A DNA stretch of 64,000 nucleotides from Rhodobiaceae bacterium UBA4490 (lineage in GTDB: Bacteria; Pseudomonadota; Alphaproteobacteria; Parvibaculales; Parvibaculaceae), in contig DGNO01000004.1 of NCBI GenBank assembly GCA_002389665.1, forward strand, positions 1 to 64,000, read 5' to 3'. The position numbers and the translations under genes were made by a program. A model generated the notes under the pieces. That model was not told the DNA's origin. It saw only the letters and a program-made list of their open reading frames with translations, and searched no databases. This document shows positions 38,036-45,851 of the stretch, piece after piece; position 1 is the stretch's first letter, and each line of letters starts with the position of its first letter.

Positions 38036-38995
38036 TTACGAGAGCCCGTGCTTGCCCATGGCCATGAATTTCTCGCGCCGCTGGCGGCGGAGCGCATCGG
38101 CATCGAGCCCGTCGAGGCCGCGCAATTCTTCTTCGATGGCATCGCCCGTCTCGCGGATCATCTGCGCCCGCTCCCGGTGCGCCCCGCCCACAGGTTCGGG
38201 CAGGATGCGGTCGATGATGCCGAGCTCTTCAAGGCTCTGCGCCGTCACCTTCATGGCGGTCGCCGCCTCTTTGGCCTTGTCCGAGGAGCGCCAGAGAATG
38301 GAGCTACAGCCTTCCGGCGAAATCACTGCATAAATCGAATGCTCGAGCATCAGCACCCGGTTGCCCGCGGCAATCGCAATCGCCCCGCCCGACATGCCCT
38401 CGCCGATCACCACCGAAATCATCGGCACGGAAAGGCCGAGGCAGCGATCCATGGAGCGGGCAATGGCTTCGGCAACGCCGCGCTCTTCCGAGCCGATGCC
38501 CGGATAAGCGCCCGCCGTATCCACCAGCGTGATCACCGGCATATCGAAACGCTCGGCCATATCCAGAAGGCGGATGCCCTTGCGGTAGCCTTCCGGGCGC
38601 GCCATGCCGAAATTGTGGCGCATGCGCGTTTCCATGTCCGAGCCTTTTTCATGACCCATGATGACCACGGAACGGCCGCGGAACCGGCCAAGTCCACCGA
38701 TGATCGCCGCGTCCTCGGCAAACAGACGGTCGCCGGCCAGCGGCGTGAAGTCCTGAATGAGGCTTTTGACGTAATCGACGAAATGCGGACGGTTGGGGTG
38801 GCGGGCGACCTGCGTCTTCTGCCAGGGATCGAGACGGCTATACGTGTCTTTCAGCAGCTGCGCGGCTTTGGTTTCGAGCTTGGCCACTTCATCGGAAATA
38901 CTGACCGACGGGTCTTCCTGAGCCAGGGTTTTCAGCTCTTGAACCTTGCCTTCCAGTTCAGCAATCGGCTTTTCAAACTCAAGATAACTCAGCAT
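38036..38995 (-). CDS. accA: Acetyl-CoA carboxylase carboxyltransferase subunit alpha
   Basis: Half of the carboxyltransferase that makes malonyl-CoA for fatty-acid synthesis. The true start is the ATG at 38995 (MLSYLEFEKPIAELEGKV), giving 319 residues; an 89-codon upstream extension runs through the intergenic region. GRFRGRSVVIMGHEKG, TLVDTAGAYPGIGSEERGVAEAIA and GEGMSGGAIAI are signature segments of the crotonase-like fold. No accD is in the window, as usual for Proteobacteria. Confidence 0.96.
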   Translation of the reverse strand: MLSYLEFEKPIAELEGKVQELKTLAQEDPSVSISDEVAKLETKAAQLLKDTYSRLDPWQKTQVARHPNRPHFVDYVKSLIQDFTPLAGDRLFAEDAAIIGGLGRFRGRSVVIMGHEKGSDMETRMRHNFGMARPEGYRKGIRLLDMAERFDMPVITLVDTAGAYPGIGSEERGVAEAIARSMDRCLGLSVPMISVVIGEGMSGGAIAIAAGNRVLMLEHSIYAVISPEGCSSILWRSSDKAKEAATAMKVTAQSLEELGIIDRILPEPVGGAHRERAQMIRETGDAIEEELRGLDGLDADALRRQRREKFMAMGKHGLS

Positions 38996-39166
38996 CGCTC
39001 CCCGCTCGCGCCATCCCGTTCCAACTGTGACAAGAGAGCCACAAATTTGCGGCACACTGGCCCGGCTTCCCCCCCTTGTCAACTGCGTTGACGTGCCGGA
39101 GAGCCCCTGCCCGTCGCCGGATTGGTCCTGCCAAAAGGCGAGCGAATAGAAGACGTTAGGGAAGGC

Positions 39167-39193
39167 TGTCACAAAGGAGGCGGATACCCCGTC
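39167..39193 (+). promoter_or_regulatory. Candidate ECF41-type promoter
   Basis: TGTCACA (39167-39173), a 16-base spacer and CGTC (39190-39193) match what I recall as the ECF41 promoter consensus, including the spacing. Transcription would begin near 39200, about 45 bases before the membrane-protein gene that precedes the ECF41 gene. This suggests autoregulation of the pair. Confidence 0.65.
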
Positions 39194-39246
39194 ACCCATA
39201 GAGCCGGCACCGCCCGCGGGCCATGACCAATCTGGGGAGATGAAGA

Positions 39247-39675
39247 ATGCAAGAGACCGCAATAAGAGAGCGCAGCGCGCTCATGAAACGGGGGCTGATC
39301 GCGCTTTTCGCGCTCACAACCGCCGCGAACGGGGTCTATATGCTCGCCGCCCCGCTTGCCTGGTACGGCGATATTGCCGGCGTGCCGAATACCGGCCCCT
39401 TCAACCCCCATTTTGTGCGCGATATCGGCGTCGCCTATCTCACCCAAGGCCTGCTCCTCTTCTGGGCGGCGCGGCGCCTTGCGCTCGCAACGCCTTTTCT
39501 CATTGCAGTCGCCATTTTCCTCGGCCTTCATGCCCTCCTCCATCTGTGGGATGTGGCAGCAGAGCGCCTGCCGATGGATCACCTGATCATCGATCTGCCC
39601 GGCGTCTTCCTGCCGGTCTTTGTCGCCCTCGGCCTTGCCTATTGGTGCAGACGTGAGCGCGCGAGAGTAAGCTGA
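39247..39675 (+). CDS. Small four-span membrane protein, partner of the ECF41 gene
   Basis: A 142-residue integral membrane protein of unknown function. Four hydrophobic stretches are visible (about 14-35, 58-77, 80-100 and 115-134), the first containing GLIALFALTTAANGVYMLAAP. The size and topology resemble DoxX/DUF4345-like proteins, but I cannot confirm the family. A good ribosome site GGGGAGATGAAG precedes the ATG. It is four bases from the downstream sigma factor gene and just after an ECF41-like promoter, so it is the best candidate for that regulator's target. Confidence 0.75.
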   Translation: MQETAIRERSALMKRGLIALFALTTAANGVYMLAAPLAWYGDIAGVPNTGPFNPHFVRDIGVAYLTQGLLLFWAARRLALATPFLIAVAIFLGLHALLHLWDVAAERLPMDHLIIDLPGVFLPVFVALGLAYWCRRERARVS

Positions 39676-39679
39676 GCAA

Positions 39680-40663
39680 ATGAGCCCGGAAGAGACATTC
39701 GAAAGCCTGCGCCCCCACGCGATGCGCGTCGCCTACCGCCTGCTCGGCACGCTGGCGGAGGCCGAAGACGTGGTGCAGGAAGCCTGGCTGCGCTGGTCGC
39801 GCGTGCAGGCGAGCGAAATCCGCTCGCCCAAAGCCTGGCTCACCACCACCGTCACGCGCCTTGCCATCGACCAGCTGCGCGCGCAAAAGGCCCGCCGGGA
39901 AACTTATCCCGGCCCCTGGCTGCCCACCCCGCTCATCGAATTCGATCTCGACCATCTGCCCGACGAAAAGACACCTTCACCGGAAGACAGAATCGCCCTT
40001 GCCGATGATGTCTCCCTGGCGCTGATGATGGTGTTGGAGCAGCTCGGGCCGGAAGAACGCGCCGCCTTCATCCTGCGCGAAGCCTTCGACACAGATTACG
40101 GCGAGATTGCCCGCATCCTCGGCAAGTCGGAAGCTGCCTGCCGCCAGATCGTCAGCCGCGCCCATAAACATATCCGAGCCGGCAAACCACGTTTCGAACA
40201 AACGAAAAACCAGCACAGCTCCCTCCACACCGCTTTTCTGCAAGCCCTGCAATCGGGCGATGTAGAAGCCTTCGGCAAGCTCTGCGCGAAAGACGCGGTG
40301 CTGCTTTCGGATGGCGGCGGCAAGGTGCAGGCCGCCCTCAACCCGCTATACGGGCGCGACCGCGTCACCCGCTTCATCCTCGGGCTCTCGCGCAAATGGG
40401 TGCGCTGGGTGGAAAGCGGCCGGCTGCCCGGCCAGACGCTGGAATTTTATAGCGCCCAGATCAACGGCCTGCCCGGCTTCGTCACCTTCACGGGCGAGGA
40501 GACTTATATGAGCGTCGCCCTCGATACGGATGATGAAGGCCGCATCTCCCATGTCTATATGATGCGCAATCCCGACAAGCTGAAGCATGTGCACCGCCCA
40601 TCTGGCTCGCCAACCCTCAGTTTCGATTTGCGCGCAGGCACCACGCCCGGCGGCACTCCTTAG
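39680..40663 (+). CDS. RNA polymerase sigma factor, ECF41 family (SigJ-like, SnoaL-type C-terminal domain)
   Basis: A 327-residue ECF sigma factor with a fused regulatory domain. Region 2 (AEDVVQEAWLRWSR, 28-41) and region 4 (FDTDYGEIARILGKSEAACRQIVSRA, 136-161) bind promoter DNA. The C-terminal NTF2/SnoaL-like domain (about 180-305) replaces an anti-sigma factor. All three motifs I associate with ECF41 are present: WLPTP (80-84, normally WLPEP), DGGGK (211-215) and NPDKL (297-301). Members usually sit next to a carboxymuconolactone decarboxylase or oxidoreductase gene; here the neighbour is a small membrane protein. Confidence 0.93.
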   Translation: MSPEETFESLRPHAMRVAYRLLGTLAEAEDVVQEAWLRWSRVQASEIRSPKAWLTTTVTRLAIDQLRAQKARRETYPGPWLPTPLIEFDLDHLPDEKTPSPEDRIALADDVSLALMMVLEQLGPEERAAFILREAFDTDYGEIARILGKSEAACRQIVSRAHKHIRAGKPRFEQTKNQHSSLHTAFLQALQSGDVEAFGKLCAKDAVLLSDGGGKVQAALNPLYGRDRVTRFILGLSRKWVRWVESGRLPGQTLEFYSAQINGLPGFVTFTGEETYMSVALDTDDEGRISHVYMMRNPDKLKHVHRPSGSPTLSFDLRAGTTPGGTP

Positions 40664-40672
40664 AAACGCGCT

Positions 40673-41656
40673 TCAGAAGTTTTTGGCAAACGGGTGATGG
40701 GTTTCCACCAGCGTGCGCAGCCGTTCTTCCAAAACATGGGTGTAAATCTGCGTCGTGGAAATATCCGCATGGCCGAGCAGTTTCTGCAGGGAACGCAGAT
40801 CCGCCCCGTTTGCCAGCAAATGGCTGGCGAACGCATGGCGCAGCACATGCGGGGAGACCTGGCGCGCATCGATGCCCGCCTCGCGCGCCACGTCCTTCAG
40901 GATTTGCGCAAAGCGGTGCCGCGTCAAATGCGGCTCCTTGCCGCGCGAGGGAAAGAGCCAGGGATTGCCCTCGCCCGTTTTCTTCGCCCGCAGTGGCAAA
41001 TAAAGATAGACCGCATCACGCGCCGCCTCCGTCAGCGGCACCGTGCGTTCCTTGTTGCCCTTGCCTTTGACGAGGATAAGCCGCGTCTCCCCCGTCACCG
41101 CCCGCACCGGCAGGCTCACCAGCTCGCTGACGCGCAGGCCCGTTGCATAAAGGAGTTCAAGCAGGCAGACCGTGCGCGCGGCCTTGTAGGCCAGGCGCAG
41201 CTCCGCCTCCGCCGCACCGCTGGCGCTTTTGCCAGCTGACATCCGTGCAGCTTCCAAAAGCCGGTCCACTTCTTCCACGCTCAATGTGCGCGGCAAGCTG
41301 CGCGGGCGCTTCGGCCCTTCGATCGCCGCACTCGGATCATCGGCGCGCAGCCCTTCAGCAAAGAGAAATTGATGAAGCTGGCGGAGCGAGGAAAGCCGCC
41401 GCGCCGCCGTTGTCTCCGCCAGCCCCTCACTGGCGATGAGGCCCAGATATTTGCGGATATCGGCAGCGGCCGCATCTTCTAGCGAGCGCTGGCGCGTGCG
41501 CAGAAAGGCCGTGTAATCCCGCAAGTCCCGGAAATACGCATCAAGGGTGTTTTTCGACGCGCCGCGCTCGGCCTGCATCATCTCGAAAAACATCTCGACG
41601 AGACGGGCATCCGCCCCGCCGATGGTTTTTCCCTCCGATGACCTTTGCCGCCCCAT
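40673..41656 (-). CDS. xerD: Site-specific tyrosine recombinase XerD
   Basis: Resolves chromosome dimers at dif together with XerC. A SAM-like N-terminal domain (about 15-105) precedes the catalytic domain. The active-site set is complete: Arg175 (TGLRVSE), His270 and Arg273 (SPHVLRHAF), His296 (LLGHADISTT) and Tyr305. At 327 residues it is slightly longer than E. coli XerD. It has the housekeeping pattern rather than that of a phage or integron integrase, with no attachment sites nearby. No XerC gene is in the window. Confidence 0.93.
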   Translation of the reverse strand: MGRQRSSEGKTIGGADARLVEMFFEMMQAERGASKNTLDAYFRDLRDYTAFLRTRQRSLEDAAAADIRKYLGLIASEGLAETTAARRLSSLRQLHQFLFAEGLRADDPSAAIEGPKRPRSLPRTLSVEEVDRLLEAARMSAGKSASGAAEAELRLAYKAARTVCLLELLYATGLRVSELVSLPVRAVTGETRLILVKGKGNKERTVPLTEAARDAVYLYLPLRAKKTGEGNPWLFPSRGKEPHLTRHRFAQILKDVAREAGIDARQVSPHVLRHAFASHLLANGADLRSLQKLLGHADISTTQIYTHVLEERLRTLVETHHPFAKNF

Positions 41657-41668
41657 CCGATTTTCCTT

Positions 41669-43579
41669 TTAGGCCGGCGGCACACGCCCCGCCTCGCTTG
41701 CCGCCAGCAGCGCATCGAGTGCCAAACGGAACGCTTCTTCGCGCAGCCCGACTTTCAGCAGCGCCGACACCATATTGGCAAGCGCCTGGGGATGAAGATT
41801 GCCAAGCCCCGTCTTGCCCGGCAGCGCCAGCGTGAACAGCACCGCCTCCCCGCGCCGCCCGGCAGCGCTCGCCTCTTCCAGCGCGCGCAGCAATTGCGGG
41901 CCGGGCATCAGCCCGTCCGGCAGCTCGCCGCTATCGAGCAGCGCCGCCCAAAGATCGGGGCTGAGCTGATAGCCGAGCGCATCGAGCAGCAGAGCCTCGC
42001 GGGCGGCAACTGCCCGCACGCGCCCGCCCTCGCCGATACGCAGTTTGAGCTCGGTGCTCGCCGCCGCAAGATCGGGCTCGACGCCGCGCTTGCCGGTCAA
42101 AAACCGCACCATACCTTTCAGCTCATCAAGCTGCGGCGTGCGGTGGCCTGCCTCGCTGAGCGCGGAAAGCCACATGGAGGCGCGCACCCGCTCCTCATTG
42201 ATGATAAGCGCGCGCACGAAATGCCCGCCAAGCACGGGATCGGCCCCGCGCGGGGGAATGGAGGCGATGATGGGGCCGAGCACACGGGCGAGCATGCGGA
42301 AATCATCGGTGGTTGCCGCCGCTGCAAGCCCTTCACTGACAAGCATCGCCTTATCGCCCGGCACGTTTTCATCGGACAGGGTTTTATAAAGCGCGGCGCG
42401 GGCCTGCCAGGCCTCATCTGCCTCTTTGGGAAGGTCTGCGCTGCCATAAAGCGCAGCAAGCTCATGCGGATCGGCAAGATAAGCGGCGACAGCTTTTTCA
42501 CCTGCCTGAATGCGCAGGCCCATATCGAGACCGTCCCGGCGCATCATGTCCGCCAGCAAGGAAGGCTCAGCCAGCGAGACGGCATCGGCAGGCAGCGCTC
42601 GCCCCGCCCCAAGATAAAGCGCATAATCAAGCGGGCTCAGCCGCTCGGGCGCCGGCGCATCGAGCTTCAGGCCGTCCGTCTTTTGCGCGAGCAGTGAATA
42701 GAAAAGCGCATCTTCCATGCCCTGCTCACGGGCAAGATCGGCGGTGAGATTGGCGGCAATGACCTCGCCGGCCTCTGCTTGGCAGAGCGCCGTCAGTTTC
42801 AAGCTGAAAGCGGCAAGCGGATCGCCCAGCGGGTCGCTGCCCACCGGAAGAAGGTCGAGCGAGCGGCAGGCTTCTTTCACATCGCCTGCGGCAAGAAAGG
42901 CTTCGGCGCGCAGCTTCGCGGAGCCCGCATCCGCCTTGACCCGCTCACGACCGGCAAAGAGCCGGCGCACCGCTTCGCTTTCGCCGCCCGCCATCAGCCG
43001 TTCAAGGCGCAAGTAAAGGATGGATTGGCCCGCCGTTGCGCCCTGAGGCGGCGCCGCGCTCGACAGCAAGAGCCGGTATTGGAGATCATGCAGCGAGGGC
43101 TGGAAGAGCGGCGCGGGCAGCTCCGGCAACAGCCGCTCAACCTCGCGCCGGCTCGTGCCCTGCCACATGCGCGCGCCGAGCCCGCCCTGATCTTCCGTCA
43201 AAAGCCCGATGCTTGCCTCGCCCACATCGCCGAGAACGCCGACTTCAATGCCCGATTCGAGCGCGCCGGGGCGCGGGGAAATCTGACGCGGCGGGAGGCT
43301 CGGCGCTTTCGGCGCCGCGCCGCCCGGATAAAGCGAAAGGGGCGCTGCGGCACCGGCATCGCTCTCACCGGGGGCCTCGCTTCCTTCCGGCACCTCCGGC
43401 AGGTTTTGCGGGATAAGTTGAACGGGGCCGCGCGGGGCCTCCTGTTGCGCCTCCTGGGCGCGGGCCAGCGGGGGCACCATCAGCGCAAAAATCGCCGATA
43501 CGCAGACGAGCGCCGCGACTTTCCCCTGCCAGGCGCTTTTAACGGCCTTTGCAGAGGCGTTATTTCGAGAAGGCGTCAT
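41669..43579 (-). CDS. Large secreted helical-repeat-like protein of unknown function
   Basis: A 636-residue protein with a signal peptide (basic start, VAALVCVSAIFALMVPPLARA, cleavage near 42). A Pro/Glu/Ala-rich linker (about 45-130) follows. The rest is almost entirely Leu/Ala-rich helices, with stretches resembling tetratricopeptide-type solenoids, but no clean TPR consensus is visible. I do not recognise the family. The start is the ATG at 43579; a 26-codon upstream extension is rejected. The 47-residue membrane protein gene just upstream overlaps its beginning by 20 bases. Location between xerD and aroK is seen in other Alphaproteobacteria. Confidence 0.8.
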   Translation of the reverse strand: MTPSRNNASAKAVKSAWQGKVAALVCVSAIFALMVPPLARAQEAQQEAPRGPVQLIPQNLPEVPEGSEAPGESDAGAAAPLSLYPGGAAPKAPSLPPRQISPRPGALESGIEVGVLGDVGEASIGLLTEDQGGLGARMWQGTSRREVERLLPELPAPLFQPSLHDLQYRLLLSSAAPPQGATAGQSILYLRLERLMAGGESEAVRRLFAGRERVKADAGSAKLRAEAFLAAGDVKEACRSLDLLPVGSDPLGDPLAAFSLKLTALCQAEAGEVIAANLTADLAREQGMEDALFYSLLAQKTDGLKLDAPAPERLSPLDYALYLGAGRALPADAVSLAEPSLLADMMRRDGLDMGLRIQAGEKAVAAYLADPHELAALYGSADLPKEADEAWQARAALYKTLSDENVPGDKAMLVSEGLAAAATTDDFRMLARVLGPIIASIPPRGADPVLGGHFVRALIINEERVRASMWLSALSEAGHRTPQLDELKGMVRFLTGKRGVEPDLAAASTELKLRIGEGGRVRAVAAREALLLDALGYQLSPDLWAALLDSGELPDGLMPGPQLLRALEEASAAGRRGEAVLFTLALPGKTGLGNLHPQALANMVSALLKVGLREEAFRLALDALLAASEAGRVPPA

Positions 43580-43703
43580 TCTCAATGACTTTCTGAACGG
43601 GCTGGACCTGCGGCGGATCGGACTGCGCAAGAAACACCACGCCCGCAAACAAAGCACCCGCCGCTATGGCTATCACCACCAACATGCGCACAACGCCCGC
43701 CAT
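43560..43703 (-). CDS. 47-residue single-span membrane protein
   Basis: A short gene translated from the ATG at 43703, seven bases after AGGGGA. It reads MAGVVRMLVVIAIAAGALFA, then GVVFLAQSDPPQVQ and a charged tail ending in NDAFSK, so it is one membrane helix with a short polar C-terminus. The stop codon TAA lies at 43562-43560, inside the next gene (which starts at 43579), a 20-base overlap on the same strand in another frame. The good ribosome site, hydrophobic helix and overlap argue that it is real and translationally coupled to the secreted protein. Function unknown. Confidence 0.65.
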   Translation of the reverse strand: MAGVVRMLVVIAIAAGALFAGVVFLAQSDPPQVQPVQKVIENDAFSK

Positions 43704-44094
43704 TCATTATCCCCTTCAACGCGTCTTCATGAAGACCGGGATGCATTTGCATCCTGCCTCGGCCGGAGCTTGTGCCGGATTTATCCATCCTGCCTGCCAG
43801 CTGCGGCGAAATTTTGGCAACCGCCCGGCGTCTCTCCGGGAAAGGTGCCGATACCAAGCTGAAAGCCTCTCAAAAGAGCCGTTACGAGGCCAGTGGACCC
43901 GTCCGGCTAATCTTGTAGGATGCCCCTTCGGCCCGGCCAACCGGAACTCCGGCCCTTCTATCCGGCTTTACCCCATTCTGCCAGATATGATGCCGGGTGA
44001 GGATAGGCAGGGCCTAAGCCCAATTCAACTTTAAGGCGGCAGCGCGCAAGGGTTGCCGCCCCGTTAAAGAAGAAAAGCAGGAAAAAAGAAAAAG
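43704..44094. promoter_or_regulatory. Divergent control region between the 47-residue protein gene and aroK, with two palindromes
   Basis: GTCTTCATGAAGAC (43723-43736) is a perfect 14-bp palindrome. Two bases later GGATGCATTTGCATCC (43739-43754) is a near-perfect one with 7-bp arms. They lie 20-50 bases upstream of the 47-residue gene and look like adjacent operators. The rest of the gap, up to aroK, holds nothing that I recognise. Confidence 0.5.
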
Positions 44095-44721
44095 ATGACG
44101 CGCAGCGGCAAACCGGCGGAAGCGGCACCGAAAAGCGAAACGGCCATGGCCGCGCCTGGCGACCCGGATGCCGGGGCCTTGCGCAGCTTGATCGGTGCGC
44201 GCTCGCTGGTGCTGGTCGGCCTGATGGGCGCAGGCAAGACCACTGTGGGCAAGAGGCTCGCCCACCGGCTCGGCCTTTCTTTTGTGGATGCCGATGCCGC
44301 CATCGAGGAAGCGGCGGGGGAAAGCGTCAGCGAAATTTTCGAAAATCACGGCGAACAATATTTCCGCGAGGGCGAGCGGCGCGTCATTGCCCGCCTGCTC
44401 GATGAAGGCCCTTATGTGCTGGCAACCGGCGGCGGCGCCTTTATGGACGAAGGCACGCGCGAGAACGTCGCCGCCAAAGGCATCTCCGTCTGGCTGCATG
44501 CCGATCTCAGCGTTCTGGTGGAGCGGGTCTCCCGGCGCGGCGGACGCCCGCTTTTGCGCAAGAAAGACCCGGCAAAGGTCATGAAGGACTTGATGGAGGC
44601 GCGCTACCCCATATATGCGCAAGCTGATATCCGCGTGGAAAGCGGCGAAAGCAGCCATGACGCCGTCGTCGATGCGATCTTGCACGCATTGAAAGATTAC
44701 CTTGAAGGGCAGAACCGATGA
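44095..44721 (+). CDS. aroK: Shikimate kinase
   Basis: Phosphorylates shikimate in aromatic amino acid synthesis. The P-loop GLMGAGKTT is at 42-50, after a 35-residue N-terminal extension rich in Ala and Pro. VDADAAIEEAAGESVSEIF and the ATGGGAF segment bind substrate, and SRRGGRPLLRK is the lid. The 208-residue length is a little above the usual 170-190. It overlaps aroB by four bases. Confidence 0.96.
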   Translation: MTRSGKPAEAAPKSETAMAAPGDPDAGALRSLIGARSLVLVGLMGAGKTTVGKRLAHRLGLSFVDADAAIEEAAGESVSEIFENHGEQYFREGERRVIARLLDEGPYVLATGGGAFMDEGTRENVAAKGISVWLHADLSVLVERVSRRGGRPLLRKKDPAKVMKDLMEARYPIYAQADIRVESGESSHDAVVDAILHALKDYLEGQNR

Positions 44722-45851
44722 GTAAGGGTCAATCTGCGGCCCCTGAAAAAGTAAACGTGGCGCTGGGCGAGCGGGCCTACGACATTTTTGTCGGTCCTAA
44801 GCTGATTGCCCGCGCCGCCGATTATCTGGAACCGGTTCTGCGCCGCCCGCGCACCGCCATCATCACCGATGAAACCGTAGCCGGCCTTCATTTACCTGCC
44901 CTGACCGACAGCCTCGATACCGCCGGCATCCGCCATGCGCATCTGGCGCTGAAACCGGGCGAGCAGACGAAATGTTTCGCCGAGCTGGAGCGCGTCACCG
45001 CCTTCCTTTTGGAACAAGGCATCGAGCGCTCGGACATGGTGATTGCCCTTGGCGGCGGCGTTATCGGCGATCTGACGGGCTTTGCCGCCTCTGTGCTGCG
45101 CCGGGGTACCGATTTCGTGCAGATCCCGACGACGCTTCTCTCTCAAGTCGACAGTTCCGTCGGCGGCAAGACCGGCATTAACACGCCCCATGGCAAGAAC
45201 CTGATCGGCGCCTTCCATCAGCCCCGCCTCGTGCTCGCCGATACCGGCGCGCTCGCGACCTTGAGCGAGCGGGAATTCCTGGCAGGTTATGCAGAGGTGG
45301 TGAAATACGGGCTCATCAACGACCGGAATTTCTTCGATTGGCTGGAAGCCAATCTGGACGCCGTGAAAGAAGGCGATGCCGCCGCCCGAACCCATGCCAT
45401 CGTCAAAAGCTGCAGGGCAAAAGCCGCGGTCGTCGCCGAAGACGAACGTGAAGGCGGCGTGCGCGCGCTTCTCAATCTCGGCCACACGTTCGGCCATGCG
45501 CTGGAAGCGGCAACGTCTTATGACGCGCGCCGCCTCGTCCATGGCGAGGGTGTTGCCATCGGCATGGTCATGGCCTTCGAATTTTCCGCCATGCTGGGCC
45601 TTTGCCCCGGCCAGGACGCCGTGCGCGTCAAAGCCCATCTGAAACGCGCGGGCCTTCCCACCGCGCTAAGCGACATTCCGGGCACCCTGCCCGGCGCGGA
45701 CGCACTGGTCGGCCTCATGGCGCAGGACAAGAAAGTCGTGGACGGCAAGCTTACCTTCATTCTGGCCCGCGGCATCGGCGAGAGCTTCATCACCCGCGAT
45801 ATCGATACGGGCGATCTGCAGCGCTTCCTGAGCGAGCGGGAGGCCGCCTGA
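44718..45851 (+). CDS. aroB: 3-dehydroquinate synthase
   Basis: Makes 3-dehydroquinate from DAHP, using NAD and a divalent metal. The 377 residues include GGGVIGDLTGFAA and PTTLLSQVDSSVGGKTGINTPHGKNLIG in the NAD and metal site, followed by NLGHTFGHALE and LVHGEGVAIGM, which carry metal-binding histidines. It overlaps the upstream aroK by four bases and the next gene by one (TGATG). So aroK-aroB and the CorC-like gene form a translationally coupled operon. Confidence 0.97.
   Translation: MSKGQSAAPEKVNVALGERAYDIFVGPKLIARAADYLEPVLRRPRTAIITDETVAGLHLPALTDSLDTAGIRHAHLALKPGEQTKCFAELERVTAFLLEQGIERSDMVIALGGGVIGDLTGFAASVLRRGTDFVQIPTTLLSQVDSSVGGKTGINTPHGKNLIGAFHQPRLVLADTGALATLSEREFLAGYAEVVKYGLINDRNFFDWLEANLDAVKEGDAAARTHAIVKSCRAKAAVVAEDEREGGVRALLNLGHTFGHALEAATSYDARRLVHGEGVAIGMVMAFEFSAMLGLCPGQDAVRVKAHLKRAGLPTALSDIPGTLPGADALVGLMAQDKKVVDGKLTFILARGIGESFITRDIDTGDLQRFLSEREAA

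Noticed and set aside
39024..39030. Second TGTCACA on the minus strand upstream of accA
   Set aside because: At the 16-base spacing there is no CGTC; GCGA is found instead, so it does not match the ECF41 pattern.
40673..41656. XerD-like gene as evidence of a mobile element
   Set aside because: The protein has the housekeeping XerD pattern, with no attachment repeats, transfer genes or composition break nearby.
43582..43857. 91-codon minus-strand ORF overlapping the 47-residue gene
   Set aside because: It is the wrong frame: Gly/Cys/Ser-rich and without a membrane helix. The 47-codon frame has the better ribosome site and a real hydrophobic segment.
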